A stretch of DNA of 64,000 nucleotides from Caulobacteraceae bacterium (GTDB lineage: Bacteria > Pseudomonadota > Alphaproteobacteria > Caulobacterales > Caulobacteraceae): positions 54,125 through 118,124 of the forward strand of contig JARLIQ010000061.1 in the NCBI GenBank assembly GCA_031291645.1, read 5' to 3'. Positions 34,714-45,202 of the stretch are shown piece by piece. Position 1 is the stretch's first letter, and each line of letters starts with the position of its first letter. Below the pieces are notes generated by a model. The model saw only the letters and a list, made by a program, of their open reading frames with translations. It had not been told where the DNA came from and did no database searches. The position numbers and the translations under genes were made by a program.

Positions 34714-35871
34714 ATGAGTGGAGACGGAGACGTGCTGCAGACCATCGGCGCGGACGGCGGGGTGATCCGCTTTGGGCCGGACCAGCCGCTGCGCCTGGTC
34801 TCGGGCGCCCGGCTGAACCACCTGGAGATCGCCTACCAGACCTATGGCGCGCTCAACGCCGACCGGTCGAACGCGGTCCTGATCTGCCACGCCCTGACCG
34901 GCGACCAGCACGTCGCCTCCGAGCACCCGGTGACCGGCAAGCCCGGCTGGTGGACCCAGGTGGTGGGGCCGGGCCGGCCGCTCGACCCGGCCAAGCACTT
35001 CATCATCTGCTCGAACGTGGTGGGCGGCTGCATGGGCACCACCGGGCCGTCGTCGATCGATCCCGAGACCGGCCGGCCCTACGGCCTCGCCTTCCCGGTG
35101 ATCACCATCCCCGACATGGTCCGCGCCCAGGCGATGCTGGTCGACGCCCTGGGCATCGAGACCCTGTTCGCCGTGGTCGGCGGCTCGATGGGCGGCATGC
35201 AGGTGCTGCAGTGGGCGGCGGACTATCCCGAGCGGCTGTTCTCTGCGGTGTGCATCGCCGCGGCCCCCCGGCACTCGGCCCAGAACATCGCCTTCCACGA
35301 GGTCGGCCGCCAGGCGATCATGGCCGACCCCGACTGGCGCGACGGCGACTACGCCCTGCAGGGCGTGCGGCCCGAGAAGGGGCTGGCGGTGGCGCGGATG
35401 GCCGCGCACATCACCTACCTGTCCGAGCCGGCCCTGCAGCGCAAGTTCGGCCGCGAACTGCAGCGCGACGGCCTGTCGTGGGGTTTCGACGCCGACTTCC
35501 AGGTCGAGAGCTACCTGCGCCACCAGGGGGCCAGCTTCGTCGACCGGTTCGACGCCAACAGCTACCTCTACATCACCCGCGCGCTCGACTATTTCGACCT
35601 GGCCGAGGCCCATGGCGGGGTGCTGGCCAACGCCTTCGCCCGGGCGCGGGGGGTGCGGTTCTGCGTGCTGTCGTTCACCTCCGACTGGCTCTATCCGACG
35701 GTCGAGAGCCGCTCGATCGTGCGGGCGCTGAACGCGGCCGGCTGCCGGGCGAGCTTCGTCGAGATCGAGACCGACAAGGGCCATGACGCCATCTTCCTGG
35801 ACGAGCCGGTCCTGAGGACCGCGCTGACCGGCTTCCTGGAGGCCGGCGGCCAGGTCAGGGGCCTCAAGTGA
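34714..35871 (+). CDS. metX: homoserine O-acyltransferase (MetX type)
   Basis: The 385-residue alpha/beta-hydrolase activates L-homoserine with an acyl-CoA for methionine synthesis. Features are the oxyanion region [10 protein letters not shown], the nucleophile elbow [12 protein letters not shown] with the catalytic Ser, [10 protein letters not shown] with the Asp, and [10 protein letters not shown] with the His. Whether acetyl- or succinyl-CoA is used cannot be settled from these motifs. The ATG at 34714 has a weak ribosome site. It is followed after 30 bases by metW, the usual alphaproteobacterial pair. Confidence 0.92.
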   Translation: MSGDGDVLQTIGADGGVIRFGPDQPLRLVSGARLNHLEIAYQTYGALNADRSNAVLICHALTGDQHVASEHPVTGKPGWWTQVVGPGRPLDPAKHFIICSNVVGGCMGTTGPSSIDPETGRPYGLAFPVITIPDMVRAQAMLVDALGIETLFAVVGGSMGGMQVLQWAADYPERLFSAVCIAAAPRHSAQNIAFHEVGRQAIMADPDWRDGDYALQGVRPEKGLAVARMAAHITYLSEPALQRKFGRELQRDGLSWGFDADFQVESYLRHQGASFVDRFDANSYLYITRALDYFDLAEAHGGVLANAFARARGVRFCVLSFTSDWLYPTVESRSIVRALNAAGCRASFVEIETDKGHDAIFLDEPVLRTALTGFLEAGGQVRGLK

Positions 35872-35901
35872 CGCGAGGTCTGAAGCGATGCGAGGCCTGA
35901 C

Positions 35902-36564
35902 GTGAGCCGCAGCCGCGAGGACTTCCGCGAAATCCTGAGGCTCGTACGGCCGGGCTCGCGCGTGCTGGACATCGGCTGCGGCGAAGGCGCCCTGCTGGAC
36001 CTGCTGGCCAGGGAGAAGGACGTCGACGGGCGCGGGCTGGAGATCAGCCCGGCCGGGGTCGCCGCCTGCCTCGCGCGGGGGCTGGCGGTGGTGCAGGGCG
36101 ACGCCGACCGCGACCTGGCGGACTTCCCGACCCGAGGCTTCGACTACGCCATCCTGTCCCAGACCCTGCAGGCGGTCCGCGAGCCCCGCACGGTGCTGAA
36201 CGAACTGCTGCGCATCGCCGAGCGGGCGATCGTCTCGGTGCCGAACTTCGGCCATTGGCGGGTGCGCCTGGCGCTGCTGGCCACCGGGCGCATGCCGATG
36301 ACCGGCGTCCTGGCCGAGCCGTGGTGGTCGACGCCGAACATCCACCTGTGCACCGTGCGCGACCTGACGGCGCTGTGCGACGACCTGGGCATCCGCATCG
36401 AGGCGGCGTCGGCCCTCGCCGACGGCCGTCCGGCGCGGCCGATCGATCCCTCGCGCGAGGTGGAGAACTGGCGGGCTGAGCAGGCGCTGTTCCTGCTCAG
36501 CCGGCCAGGCCAGGCCGCGCCCGCCGAAGTGGCGCCGCCGACGGACGATCTGTTCGGCCGCTGA
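35902..36564 (+). CDS. metW: methionine biosynthesis protein MetW
   Basis: This is a 220-residue class I methyltransferase-fold protein with the SAM-type loop VLDIGCGEGALLDLLA and the MetW-typical LSQTLQAVREP and VSVPNFGHWRVRL...GRMP segments. In alphaproteobacteria and relatives MetW works with MetX to make the acyltransferase active. It starts with GTG and is probably co-transcribed with metX. Confidence 0.92.
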   Translation: MSRSREDFREILRLVRPGSRVLDIGCGEGALLDLLAREKDVDGRGLEISPAGVAACLARGLAVVQGDADRDLADFPTRGFDYAILSQTLQAVREPRTVLNELLRIAERAIVSVPNFGHWRVRLALLATGRMPMTGVLAEPWWSTPNIHLCTVRDLTALCDDLGIRIEAASALADGRPARPIDPSREVENWRAEQALFLLSRPGQAAPAEVAPPTDDLFGR

Positions 36565-36621
36565 GGCCGGCCAGAACCGAAACCGTCAGCACAGGGATCA
36601 TCCGCGCAAGGGTCGCCAGAA

Positions 36622-36645
36622 CGCGCTCCGCAAAAGCGGAACGCG
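36622..36645. repeat. inverted repeat between convergent metW and autotransporter genes
   Basis: CGCGCTCCGC and GCGGAACGCG pair with one mismatch around a loop of AAAA. The same GGAACGCG-type arm is seen in the repeat at 19.1 kb. It lies between two convergent stops and may end transcription from both sides. Confidence 0.6.
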
Positions 36646-36660
36646 CCCAAACTTTCGAAT

Positions 36661-39600
36661 TTAGAACAGGAACCGGGCGACCGCGCGGGCGTCGTAGGTC
36701 TGATAGCCGTTGCGGAACTCGCCGCCGGCGTCGGCGGTGACGTCCGCGTAGGTCCCGCCGGCCCGGATGCCCAGGCGCGCGAGGAGGCCGCCCTTGTCGG
36801 TGTTGTCCGGCGACAGGGTGAAGCTTCCGCCGCCGCTGAGGAAGCGGGCGACGGTGTCGGCCGCGCCGCCCGCGACAATCTCGCGATAGCCCAGGGTCAG
36901 CTCAGGCCGCCAGCGCAGCGCCTCGCCGAAGTTCCAGCCGAACACCACGTCGGCCTGGACCGAGCCCTCCTGGCTGAGCCGCGAGTTGATCGCCAGGTCC
37001 AGCGCCTGGCCCCCGCCGCGTTCGCTGTGGGCCGTCTCGTAGAGGGCGATATAGTCGGCGTTCACCTCCGGGCGCATGTAGAAGCGACCCTTGGTGATCT
37101 GGTAGGCGACGCCGAACTGGGCCGAGGCCACCGCCCCGCTCCATTGCGATTCGGCGTCGCGCAGCAGCGACACCGCGCCGCTGGCGGTCTGGTTCAGCAG
37201 CAGCCGGTGGCTGCCGAGCGAAACATAGCCGCCGTTGACGCTGGCGTTGACGTTCAGGCCTTCGCCGCCCGCACGCCAGTAGGCGCCGCCTTCGATGGCC
37301 AGGACCGACAGGGACGCGTCCGGCGCCTGGGTCGATTCCTCGACGCCGGAACTGACGACGGAGCCGGTCAGGCCGATGGCGCTGTCGCCATGGGCGTGCT
37401 CGACGCCGACGGCCACGCCGAAGCCCTTGGCCTGGTAGCCGTTGGCTAGCGAACTGGCCGAGCGGCTGTTCGAGAAGCCGATCTCCTGCACCCAGCCGCG
37501 GGTCTCGTCGCTCTGCATCTTGACCGGCGCGTCGGCCTGGGCCCGCGCGATCGCCCGCTGGGCCGAGGCGATGGCCTCGAACGGCCCGCCCGCGTAGTCC
37601 GGCAGGAACTGGTTGTAGACCGACAGCAACCCGGACCGGGTGGTCTGGCTCAGCACCAGCGACTCGACGTCCTGGTCCGTGCTCATCTGGCTGTAGATCG
37701 CGCTGTAGGCCGAGGCCTGGGCGGGGTTGAAGCCGAGCTGGGCCGCCGTCTTGAGGCTGACGGTGATATCGATGTCGTTGGCGGTCTCGCTGATCGCGCC
37801 CTGGTACAGATAGGGCAGCGTGCCGAGCAGGCTGGAGTCGGTGGCGTTGCCGGCCAGCGTGCCAGCGTGGATCAGGGTGTAGGTCTGGGACGTCTGGGTG
37901 AGCTTGGATTCCAGGCTGATCCCCAGCTTGGCGCCCTGGTCGAACGTCGCCGTGCCCGTCACGTTGAACTGGGCGCCCGCGCTGGTCGCGGTCGGGTCGA
38001 CGGTGAAGATGATCTCGCCGGTGCTGCCGACGTGCAGGGACGAGACGTTGATCGAGGCCGCCGACCCGCCCAGGACGTTCGATGTCGGGGACGTCATGTC
38101 CAGCAGGCCGCTGTTGACGTCGATCGTCAGCGAGCCGGCCGCCGACTGGGTCAGGCCGCCGGTCACCGTCGCGTTGCCGTCGATGGTCAGGCTGTCGGAG
38201 CCGACGCCGTTGAACACGATGTTGCCAGTCACATTGCCGGTCTGGACGTCCAGGATCTCAGAGCCGGTGCTGGTCCCGTCGGTGCGGCCGAAGATGATCT
38301 CGCCGGTGATGCTGGGCGTGACGGTGCTGGTGCTGTTGCCCGTGTAGGCGCTCTGGGTGACGGTGATGCTGTTGCTCTGGTTGGCGAGGTACATAGCCAC
38401 CACGTCGGCGTTGGTCGAGCTGACCGTCTGGCCGTAGACGATCGGGGTGATGCTCGCCGCGATCGTGTTCGTGTTGGTCACCGAGGTCAGGGTGCCCGAG
38501 GCGTCGAGGATGGCGACCGCCTGGCCCTGGGTGCCGCCGGCGGCGGTGTAGTTGGTCGCCGTCGAAATGCCGGTGATCTCGGCGTCGATCGTGCCGCTGT
38601 TGTTAATCGAGGTCAGCGAGCCGCCGGCCGCGACGTTGATCGCCGCGACGGTGATCGGCACCGACTTGCCGGTGACGCTGGTCTCGTTGGACGAGGGATT
38701 GGTGGTCGAGACGGTCGCGTCCGAAGCGGCGTCGGCGACGATGGTGCCGGAATTGACCAGGCTCGAGACGGTGGCGCCGCTTCCGATCGAGATGCCGGTG
38801 GAGTCGGCCGCTCCCGCGGTGTGCTCCTCGGACACCGACGAGATCGAGCCGGTGTTGTCGATGCCGCCGCTGAGCGTCACCGCGCCGAAGGCCGACCCGG
38901 CATCGACGCCCGAACTGGCGACGGCCAGGGTGTTGTCGCCGCCGATCTGGATCGCCGTGGCGCTCACGTCCGCATATTCGCCCAGGCCGCTGATCGCACC
39001 GCCGTTCTGCAGGCTGTAGCCGCTGGTGTTGGCGCCGACGGTGAGGGCGTCGGCCCCGCCGATCAGAACCGCCGGAGCGGAGCCCATCGAGGTGATGGTG
39101 CCCTCGGTGACGGCGCTGGTGTTGCCGGAGGCGGCGACCGACGCGTCGACGGTGATCCCCGAGCCGACGCTGCCGCCGATGACCAGGGCCGGGCCGCCCT
39201 GCAGGGTCTGGTCAGGGTTGAGCTTGGCCAGGACCTTCGGGTCGGTGGGCGCGGTCGTCGAGCGGTAGCCCGTGGCGCTGATCGAGCCGTCGATCTCAAC
39301 GCCACCGCCAACGCCGCCGCTCAGGGCCACGCCGGTGGCGTTCTGACCGGTGACCGAGACGGTGCCGCCGACGTTGACGTTGCCGTCGATCTTGCCGGTG
39401 GCGTTGATCCCGTAGGAGACGTTGCCGGCGTTGGTGACGGCGCTGGAGTTCTTGCCGGCGGTCGCGTAGGTCGGCGTGCCGCCGGTGACGGTGATGGTGC
39501 CGGTCTGCACCAGGCCGCCGGTCATCTCGCTGCCGATGTCGATGGCGGCCGAGTTCTCGCCGATGACGGTGATCGTGCCGGTGTTGGTGATCGAGCCGTT

Positions 39601-40023
39601 GAAGGTGTTGGCGCCCGAGACGCGGATGCCGTACCGGGCCGAGCCGTTGGCGAACGGACCGCTGGTGATGCTCTGGTTGGTCGAATCGCCGGTGGTGGAC
39701 TCGCTGACGGTGATCGTGCCGCTGTTGGTGATCGTCGAGGTTATCGCGCCGGCGCTGGTGTCGACGAGAATGCCGGCGGTGTTGCTGACCCCGCTGTAGC
39801 TGATGGTCCCGCTGTTGGAGACGTTGCCGGTGGCGTCGACGGTGATCGCCGCCGGGCCGGTGGACGGGTGCAGGTCGCCACCGCTGTCGATGGTGATATT
39901 GCCGACGTCGGCCGACGTCGACTGCAGCGTCGTGTTGCCGCCGGTGATGGTCTTGTCGGCGTGCGCCATGGTCGCCGCAAACGACAGCGGCGCCAACGCG
40001 GCGGCGACCCAAAGGCGTTTCAT
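36661..40023 (-). CDS. large autotransporter (type Va) with repetitive beta-helix passenger
   Basis: The 1120-residue protein has a signal peptide (MKRLWVAAALAPLSFAATMA, cleaved at HA-D). The ATG at 40023 has GGGGAG 8 bases upstream. About 800 residues of Gly/Ser/Thr/Asn-rich passenger follow, with recurring SGTI-type turns such as VSNSGTISY and ITNSGTITV, which suggests a beta-helix. The C-terminal autotransporter barrel starts near SDETRGWVQEIGF and ends with ARFLF, the aromatic outer-membrane end. It would be displayed on or released from the cell surface; no enzymatic domain or known adhesin motif is visible. Confidence 0.9.
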   Translation of the reverse strand: MKRLWVAAALAPLSFAATMAHADKTITGGNTTLQSTSADVGNITIDSGGDLHPSTGPAAITVDATGNVSNSGTISYSGVSNTAGILVDTSAGAITSTITNSGTITVSESTTGDSTNQSITSGPFANGSARYGIRVSGANTFNGSITNTGTITVIGENSAAIDIGSEMTGGLVQTGTITVTGGTPTYATAGKNSSAVTNAGNVSYGINATGKIDGNVNVGGTVSVTGQNATGVALSGGVGGGVEIDGSISATGYRSTTAPTDPKVLAKLNPDQTLQGGPALVIGGSVGSGITVDASVAASGNTSAVTEGTITSMGSAPAVLIGGADALTVGANTSGYSLQNGGAISGLGEYADVSATAIQIGGDNTLAVASSGVDAGSAFGAVTLSGGIDNTGSISSVSEEHTAGAADSTGISIGSGATVSSLVNSGTIVADAASDATVSTTNPSSNETSVTGKSVPITVAAINVAAGGSLTSINNSGTIDAEITGISTATNYTAAGGTQGQAVAILDASGTLTSVTNTNTIAASITPIVYGQTVSSTNADVVAMYLANQSNSITVTQSAYTGNSTSTVTPSITGEIIFGRTDGTSTGSEILDVQTGNVTGNIVFNGVGSDSLTIDGNATVTGGLTQSAAGSLTIDVNSGLLDMTSPTSNVLGGSAASINVSSLHVGSTGEIIFTVDPTATSAGAQFNVTGTATFDQGAKLGISLESKLTQTSQTYTLIHAGTLAGNATDSSLLGTLPYLYQGAISETANDIDITVSLKTAAQLGFNPAQASAYSAIYSQMSTDQDVESLVLSQTTRSGLLSVYNQFLPDYAGGPFEAIASAQRAIARAQADAPVKMQSDETRGWVQEIGFSNSRSASSLANGYQAKGFGVAVGVEHAHGDSAIGLTGSVVSSGVEESTQAPDASLSVLAIEGGAYWRAGGEGLNVNASVNGGYVSLGSHRLLLNQTASGAVSLLRDAESQWSGAVASAQFGVAYQITKGRFYMRPEVNADYIALYETAHSERGGGQALDLAINSRLSQEGSVQADVVFGWNFGEALRWRPELTLGYREIVAGGAADTVARFLSGGGSFTLSPDNTDKGGLLARLGIRAGGTYADVTADAGGEFRNGYQTYDARAVARFLF

Positions 40024-40139
40024 CGACCTACTCCCCTCACCGACGCGCACGCCACGTTCTCCGAGGCGATCGTGTCAGCTTAATGTCGAAATTCGTACGC
40101 CCAGACACGCAGGGCAAGGCCTCAATAACCCAATCCGGA

Positions 40140-40484
40140 TCAGCCGGCGATAGCCTCTGCGTCACGCTCGCCGGTCCTGATGCGCAAAGCGGTCTCCAGA
40201 TCCATGACGAACACCTTGCCGTCGCCGATCTTGCCGGTGTTGGCCGAGCGGGCGATCGCCTCGACGACGGTTTCGGCCAGGTCGCTGGAAACCGCGATCT
40301 CCAGCTTGACCTTGGGCAGCAGCTTCACCTCGTATTCGGCGCCGCGGTAGACTTCGGTCTTGCCCTTCTGGCGGCCGTAGCCGCGCACCTCGGTGACCGT
40401 CAGCCCCGAGGCCCCGGCCTCCGTCACGGCTTCGAGCACCGCATCGAGGCGGCTGGGCTTGATGACCGCGGTGATCATTTTCAT
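40140..40484 (-). CDS. PII nitrogen-regulatory protein
   Basis: The 114-residue protein has the PII T-loop GRQKGKTEVYRGAEYEVKLL with the uridylylation site Tyr51, the N-terminal MKMITAVIKP and the C-terminal TGKIGDGKVFV nucleotide site. It senses ATP/ADP and 2-oxoglutarate and controls nitrogen uptake or glutamine synthetase. Neither glnA nor amtB is next to it here, so GlnB and GlnK cannot be told apart by context. Confidence 0.93.
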   Translation of the reverse strand: MKMITAVIKPSRLDAVLEAVTEAGASGLTVTEVRGYGRQKGKTEVYRGAEYEVKLLPKVKLEIAVSSDLAETVVEAIARSANTGKIGDGKVFVMDLETALRIRTGERDAEAIAG

Positions 40485-40557
40485 CGTGACGTGCCTCCGG
40501 GACGCGAGCGCGGGCTTAAGCTACGGCCTTGCGCGGCGGGCTCCAAGCGTCGATGGC

Positions 40558-41313
40558 TCAGGACCGCTCGAGCGCCCGGGATTTCACGGCTTTTCGCGCC
40601 GGAGAGGGCGCGAGCGCGCCCGGAACAAACACCCTGGCGGGAATTTTCCGCCCCCGCGGCCGCACCGCGAAGGTCCGTTTGACCGCCTCCAGCAGAATCA
40701 GTCCCGAGAGGCCCGGCCACAGCCGCGCCCCGGCCTGCTCGAAGCCCTCGGCCCAGCGCGCCGTCCATTGCAGCGGCGGGCCGAACAGCGCCCGTGACCA
40801 GGCCAGCGGCTCCAGGTCCGCCTCGCGCACCAGGGTCTCGAGCTGGTTGCGGGTATAGGGCCGCCCGTGGCCGAACGGCGTGGCCTCGGCGTCGGACCAG
40901 AAGCCCACCCGGTTGGCGGCGGCGACGATCATCCGCCCCGACGGCGCCATCACCCGCCAGACCTCGCGCAGCATGGCCACCGGATCGTCCGCCTCCTCCA
41001 GGGCGTGGATCACCAGCACCCGGTCGAACAGGGCGTTGCCGAACGGCAGGGCGTATTCGTCGCCCAGCACAGCCAGGTTGCGCCCGCCGGCCGGCCAGGC
41101 CTCGACCCCCTGGGCCGCGGGCATGGCCGCGACGGCGCGGCGCGCGTCGCGGGCGAAGGCGCCGAGGTAGGGCGCCGCATAGCCGAGGCCCATCAGGTCC
41201 AGCCCCTCGGCCCGGCCCCAGGCCTCCGCCAGCTTGCGGGCGATCAGCGCCTGGGCGGCCTGGCCCAGCGGCGTCGCGTAGAAGTCACGCAGGTCCAGTA
41301 CGTCGCGCCGCAT
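40558..41313 (-). CDS. class I SAM-dependent methyltransferase
   Basis: The 251-residue protein has a methyltransferase_11-like core. DLMGLGYAAPYLG replaces the usual glycine-rich loop, followed by LGDEYALPFGNALFDRVLVIHALEEADDP and LREVWRVMAPSGRMIVAAAN. The C-terminal part is basic. It is divergent from gloB across 140 bases, an arrangement I associate with Caulobacterales genomes. The substrate is unknown. Confidence 0.85.
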   Translation of the reverse strand: MRRDVLDLRDFYATPLGQAAQALIARKLAEAWGRAEGLDLMGLGYAAPYLGAFARDARRAVAAMPAAQGVEAWPAGGRNLAVLGDEYALPFGNALFDRVLVIHALEEADDPVAMLREVWRVMAPSGRMIVAAANRVGFWSDAEATPFGHGRPYTRNQLETLVREADLEPLAWSRALFGPPLQWTARWAEGFEQAGARLWPGLSGLILLEAVKRTFAVRPRGRKIPARVFVPGALAPSPARKAVKSRALERS

Positions 41314-41453
41314 GAGTCCGATGCTTGGCTCCGCCGATGAGGTTCGCTACTTGCCTGAGCAAGGCTGAACGCCTTCATAAGCTGCGAGGGCGGGGCTTGT
41401 CCCGCCGCTCGCACACAGTCAGCCGTCCGCACGCCCGGTCCGGAGAGCCCGCC

Positions 41454-42179
41454 ATGCCCCTCATCGTCCGCCAATTCCCCTGCCTGTCGGACAACTACGG
41501 CTTCCTGGCGCGCGACGAGGCCACGGGCCTGACCGCCTGCATCGACACCCCGGACGCCGGTGCGATCCTTAAGGAGCTCGACACCCTGGGCTGGTCGCTG
41601 TCGCTGATCCTCAACACCCACTGGCACAGGGACCACGCCGGCGGCAACGCCGAGGTCAAGGCCGCCACGGGCGCGACCATCGTCGGCCCGGCCGAGGTCG
41701 AGAAGATCGCGCCGGTCGACCGCAAGGTGGCCGACGGCGACGTGGTGGACCTGGGCGAGACCCGCCTGCAGGTGATCGGCACCGGCGGCCACACCCTGGG
41801 CCACGTCACCTATTTCGACGCCGCCGACGAGATCGCCTTCGTCGGCGACACCCTGTTCTCGCTCGGCTGCGGGCGGCTGTTCGAGGGCACGGCCGAGCAG
41901 ATGTGGGCGAGCCTGTCCAAGCTGGCCGCCCTGCCGGACGACACCGCCGTCTACTGCGCCCACGAATACACCGCCGCAAACGCCCGCTTCGCGCTGAGCG
42001 TGGACGACGCGCCGGCGCTGAGGGCCCGGGCCGAGGAGGTGTTCGCCGCGCGCGGGCGGGGCGAGCCGACCGTGCCGACCACCATCGCGCGGGAGAAGGC
42101 GACCAATCCGTTCCTGCGCGCCGGCGACGCGGCCGCCTTCGCCGCCGTGCGGGCGGCCAAGGACGTGTTCCAGGGCTGA
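41454..42179 (+). CDS. gloB: hydroxyacylglutathione hydrolase (glyoxalase II)
   Basis: The 241-residue metallo-beta-lactamase-fold enzyme hydrolyses S-lactoylglutathione to lactate and glutathione in methylglyoxal detoxification. The metal site is THWHRDHAGG (HxHxDH), with GGHTLGHV, FVGDTLFSLGCGR and YCAHEYT supplying the other ligands. The C-terminal glutathione-binding part with PTTIAREKATNPFLR is present. The ATG at 41454 has CGGAGAG upstream. Confidence 0.93.
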   Translation: MPLIVRQFPCLSDNYGFLARDEATGLTACIDTPDAGAILKELDTLGWSLSLILNTHWHRDHAGGNAEVKAATGATIVGPAEVEKIAPVDRKVADGDVVDLGETRLQVIGTGGHTLGHVTYFDAADEIAFVGDTLFSLGCGRLFEGTAEQMWASLSKLAALPDDTAVYCAHEYTAANARFALSVDDAPALRARAEEVFAARGRGEPTVPTTIAREKATNPFLRAGDAAAFAAVRAAKDVFQG

Positions 42180-42195
42180 GCGGGCGCGCCTCTCG

Positions 42196-42978
42196 TCAGT
42201 GCTGCAGCGCCACGGCGATGCGGCGCGACGAGGGCCGGCAGACCACCGATGCGCGCAGGGCGCCGGCCGCCGGGGGCGCGATCACCACCCGCAGCACCCC
42301 CTGATCGAGCGTGGCCTGGGCCTTGCGGCCCGGCACCAGCATCACCTTGGTCAGCCTGGCCAGCTGGCGGCGGCCGATCGGGTCGCGGGCCATGGCGCCG
42401 ATCGCCTCGGCGGTGACCGTGGCCGCGTCGGCCACCAGGCTGGCGGTCTGGGGCGTCACGTCAGGCGCGTCGAACACCACCAGCCTCTGGGCGGCGCGCG
42501 AGGCGCGGGCGCTGGCCTGGGCCAGGCGCTGGAGCAGGGCGTTGGGCGTGAGGATCAGGTTGGGCCGCAGCGGCGGCGCCTCGCCCACCAGGGCCGCGGC
42601 CGCCCCGCCCGGATGGACGCCGGTGAACAGGGTCATGCCGCCCAGGCGGGTCGCGCGCAGCACCAGCTCGCCCACGTCGTTCTTGTAGATCACGTCGCCG
42701 CGCGGGCCGGGCTGGGGCGTCAGGACCCAGATCTCGGGGCTGTCGTCGAATCGCAGCAGGGGCACGGCGGTGGAGCGGTCGAGCACGAAGGCGGTGTCGC
42801 CGTCCTCGTCGACGTAACGGGCGATCGGCGGCGGCTTCTGGCTGTCCTGCTCGGCGTGCGGGCCGAACAGCGCGTCGCCCAGGTTGAAGGGTCGGGCCGC
42901 GACGGCGGCCTGGCCCAAGGCCAGGGCCGCAGCCAGGCCGCACGCCAACGCCGCGATCGCCGGTCTCACACCTCGCAT
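42196..42978 (-). CDS. secreted protein of unknown function, possibly DUF4908
   Basis: The 260-residue protein has a signal peptide (ending AAVAARP). It then shows GDALFGPHAEQD, ARYVDEDGDTAFVLDRS and a C-terminal part rich in Ala and Arg. The ALFGP and Y-x-D-x-D-G-D-x-F-x-LDRS features recall an uncharacterised family of periplasmic alphaproteobacterial proteins (DUF4908); I give that from memory only. It is convergent with gloB and has no operon partner. Confidence 0.75.
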   Translation of the reverse strand: MRGVRPAIAALACGLAAALALGQAAVAARPFNLGDALFGPHAEQDSQKPPPIARYVDEDGDTAFVLDRSTAVPLLRFDDSPEIWVLTPQPGPRGDVIYKNDVGELVLRATRLGGMTLFTGVHPGGAAAALVGEAPPLRPNLILTPNALLQRLAQASARASRAAQRLVVFDAPDVTPQTASLVADAATVTAEAIGAMARDPIGRRQLARLTKVMLVPGRKAQATLDQGVLRVVIAPPAAGALRASVVCRPSSRRIAVALQH

Positions 42979-43045
42979 TCCCGTGCAGATGCGCGCGGAG
43001 TAGGGCGCTTTTTGGACGCCAAGGCCGTCGCCCCCGATCGCGACG

Positions 43046-43771
43046 TCATGCCGCCATGTACTGGCCGCCGTTCACGGTGAGGCAGGCCCCGGTGATGAAC
43101 GACGCGTCCTCGCGGGCGAGGAAGGCGACGCAGGCGGCGATCTCCTCGGCCTTGCCGAGCCGGCCCACCGGAATGCCCCCCACGATCTTGTCCATCACGG
43201 CCTGGGGCACGGCCTGGACCATCTCGGTGTCGATGTAGCCGGGGGCCACGGCGTTGACCGTGATGCCCTTGTTGGCGGTCTCCTGGGCCAGGGCCTTGGT
43301 GAAGCCGATCACCCCCGCCTTGGCCGCCGAATAGTTGGTCTGACCCATCTGCCCCTTCTGGCCGTTGATCGAGGAGATGTTGATGATCCGGCCATAGCCG
43401 CGTTCGCGCATGCCGTCGATCACCTGGCGACTCATGTTGAAGATCGAGGCGAGGTTGACGAAGATCACCTCGTTCCACTGCTGCGGCGTCATCTTGTGCA
43501 GCATGGCGTCGCGGGTGATGCCGGCGTTGTTGATCAGCACGTCGACCGGGCCCAGCTCGGCCTCGACCTCGGCGACGGCGCGCTGGCAGTCCTCGAACTC
43601 GCCGACGTTGCCCCGGACGATCATCACCCCCAGCTCGTCGCAGCAGGCGCGGGCGGCCTCCTCGTTGCCCGCGTAGCCTGCCGCCACCTTGAAGCCGTCG
43701 GCCTTCAGCCGCTCGACGATCGCCCGGCCGATCCCGCGCGTGCCGCCGGTGACCATAGCCACTCTTCCCAT
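43046..43771 (-). CDS. phaB: acetoacetyl-CoA reductase
   Basis: The 241-residue short-chain dehydrogenase has an NADP-binding [11 protein letters not shown] at residues 9-19, NNAGITRD, the catalytic Ser in [15 protein letters not shown] and Tyr/Lys in NYSAAKAG, and PGYIDTEM. It reduces acetoacetyl-CoA to (R)-3-hydroxybutyryl-CoA, the monomer precursor of polyhydroxybutyrate. The ATG at 43771 has AGGGAGAG upstream. It follows phaA after 43 bases in the same direction. Confidence 0.93.
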   Translation of the reverse strand: MGRVAMVTGGTRGIGRAIVERLKADGFKVAAGYAGNEEAARACCDELGVMIVRGNVGEFEDCQRAVAEVEAELGPVDVLINNAGITRDAMLHKMTPQQWNEVIFVNLASIFNMSRQVIDGMRERGYGRIINISSINGQKGQMGQTNYSAAKAGVIGFTKALAQETANKGITVNAVAPGYIDTEMVQAVPQAVMDKIVGGIPVGRLGKAEEIAACVAFLAREDASFITGACLTVNGGQYMAA

Positions 43772-43814
43772 TCGTCTCTCCCTTATTCGCCGGGCCTTTT
43801 GACCCGACGCCGGC

Positions 43815-44987
43815 TCAGTCCCGTTCCACGCAGAGCGCCACGCCCATGCCGCCGCCCACGCACAGGGTGGCCAGGCCCTTCTTGGCGTCCCGCCGGCCCA
43901 TCTCATGCAACAGCGTCGTCAGGATCCGCGCACCCGAGGCGCCGATCGGGTGGCCGATGGCGATGGCCCCGCCGTTGACGTTGACCTTGTCCGGGTCCAG
44001 CCCCAGCTCACGCACCACGCTGAGCGACTGGGCCGCGAAGGCCTCGTTCGATTCGATCAGGTCGAGGTCGCCGACCGACCAGCCCGCCTTTTCCAGCGCC
44101 TTGCGGGTGGCGGGGATCGGGCCCGTGCCCATGATCTCCGGCTCGACCCCGGCGTGGGCCCAGGAGGCGATGCGGGCGAGCGGCTTGAGCCCCCGCGCCT
44201 TGGCCTCGTCCTCGCTCATCAGCACCAGGGCCGCGGCCCCGTCGTTGAGGCCCGAGGCGTTGGCGGCGGTGACCGAGCCGTCCTTGGCGAACGCCGGCTT
44301 CAGCCCCGCCACGCTCTCGTAGGTCACGCCGTGGCGGATGTACTCGTCCTTGTCGACCACCGTGTCGCCCTTGCGGCCCTTGATGGTCACCGGCGCGATC
44401 TCGGCGGCGAAGCGGCCCGCGACCTGGGCGGCCTCGGCCTTGTTCTGGGAGGCGACGGCGAAGTGGTCCTGGTCCTCGCGGGTGATCTGCCAGCGGGCGG
44501 CGATGTTCTCGGCCGTCTGGCCCATGTGGTAGCCGTGGAAGGCGTCCCAGAGGCCGTCCTTGATCATGGTGTCCACCAGGCCCAGGTCGCCCATCTTCTG
44601 GCCGTTGCGCAGGTTGGCCGCGTGCGGCGACTGGCTCATGCTCTCCTGGCCGCCGGCGATCACGATCCGGGCGTCGCCCTGCAGAATCTGCTGGGCGCCG
44701 AGCGCCACGGCGCGCAGGCCGGACCCGCACAGCTGGTTCAGGCTCCAGGCCGGGCTCTCGACCGGGATGCCGGCGTTGACCGCCGCCTGGCGGGCCGGGC
44801 CCTGGCCGGCGCCGGCCTGCAGCACCTGGCCCAGGACCACCTCGTCGACGTCGGCGGGGGCGATGCCGGCGCGTTCGACCGCGGCCTGGATGGCGATCCG
44901 TCCGAGCTCGTGGGCGGGCACGCTGGAAAGCGCTCCGTTGAACGATCCGACCGGCGTGCGGGCGGCGGAGACGATGACGATGCTCAT
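43815..44987 (-). CDS. phaA: acetyl-CoA acetyltransferase (beta-ketothiolase)
   Basis: The 390-residue thiolase has the acylated Cys in [41 protein letters not shown] and the C-terminal Cys in [10 protein letters not shown]. It condenses two acetyl-CoA molecules as the first step to polyhydroxybutyrate. It is the first gene of the phaA-phaB pair and divergent from the regulator phaR. Confidence 0.94.
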   Translation of the reverse strand: MSIVIVSAARTPVGSFNGALSSVPAHELGRIAIQAAVERAGIAPADVDEVVLGQVLQAGAGQGPARQAAVNAGIPVESPAWSLNQLCGSGLRAVALGAQQILQGDARIVIAGGQESMSQSPHAANLRNGQKMGDLGLVDTMIKDGLWDAFHGYHMGQTAENIAARWQITREDQDHFAVASQNKAEAAQVAGRFAAEIAPVTIKGRKGDTVVDKDEYIRHGVTYESVAGLKPAFAKDGSVTAANASGLNDGAAALVLMSEDEAKARGLKPLARIASWAHAGVEPEIMGTGPIPATRKALEKAGWSVGDLDLIESNEAFAAQSLSVVRELGLDPDKVNVNGGAIAIGHPIGASGARILTTLLHEMGRRDAKKGLATLCVGGGMGVALCVERD

Positions 44988-45202
44988 GGCGAACCTCTTG
45001 ACCGTTCGGCCGGCCTCGGGGACGAGCGCCCAGGCCGCCTCGTGATCCGACACCTTTGCCCCACCGGCCGTCGTTCGTCACGCCCGAAGCGTGCAAAATT
45101 AAGGCCTGCAAAGGACGACTGGCGCTCCGGCGCCGCATCCGCGATACTGCGGCGCCGAATAGCGGCGATCGGCGGTCGACAGAGAGCCGCCCGAGGAGAG
45201 CA

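Noticed and set aside
37000..40000. Repeated GTGCCG-type stretches resembling a tandem or CRISPR-like array
   Set aside because: They are codons for recurring SGT/NSG turns of the autotransporter passenger; spacing is irregular and there are no unique spacers.
37867..40083. Long plus-strand open frame of over 700 codons
   Set aside because: It mirrors the autotransporter gene on the other strand. The minus-strand frame has a signal peptide, passenger repeats and a typical barrel, while this one has no recognisable domain and an Arg/Gly/Asp-rich composition typical of antisense frames in GC-rich DNA.
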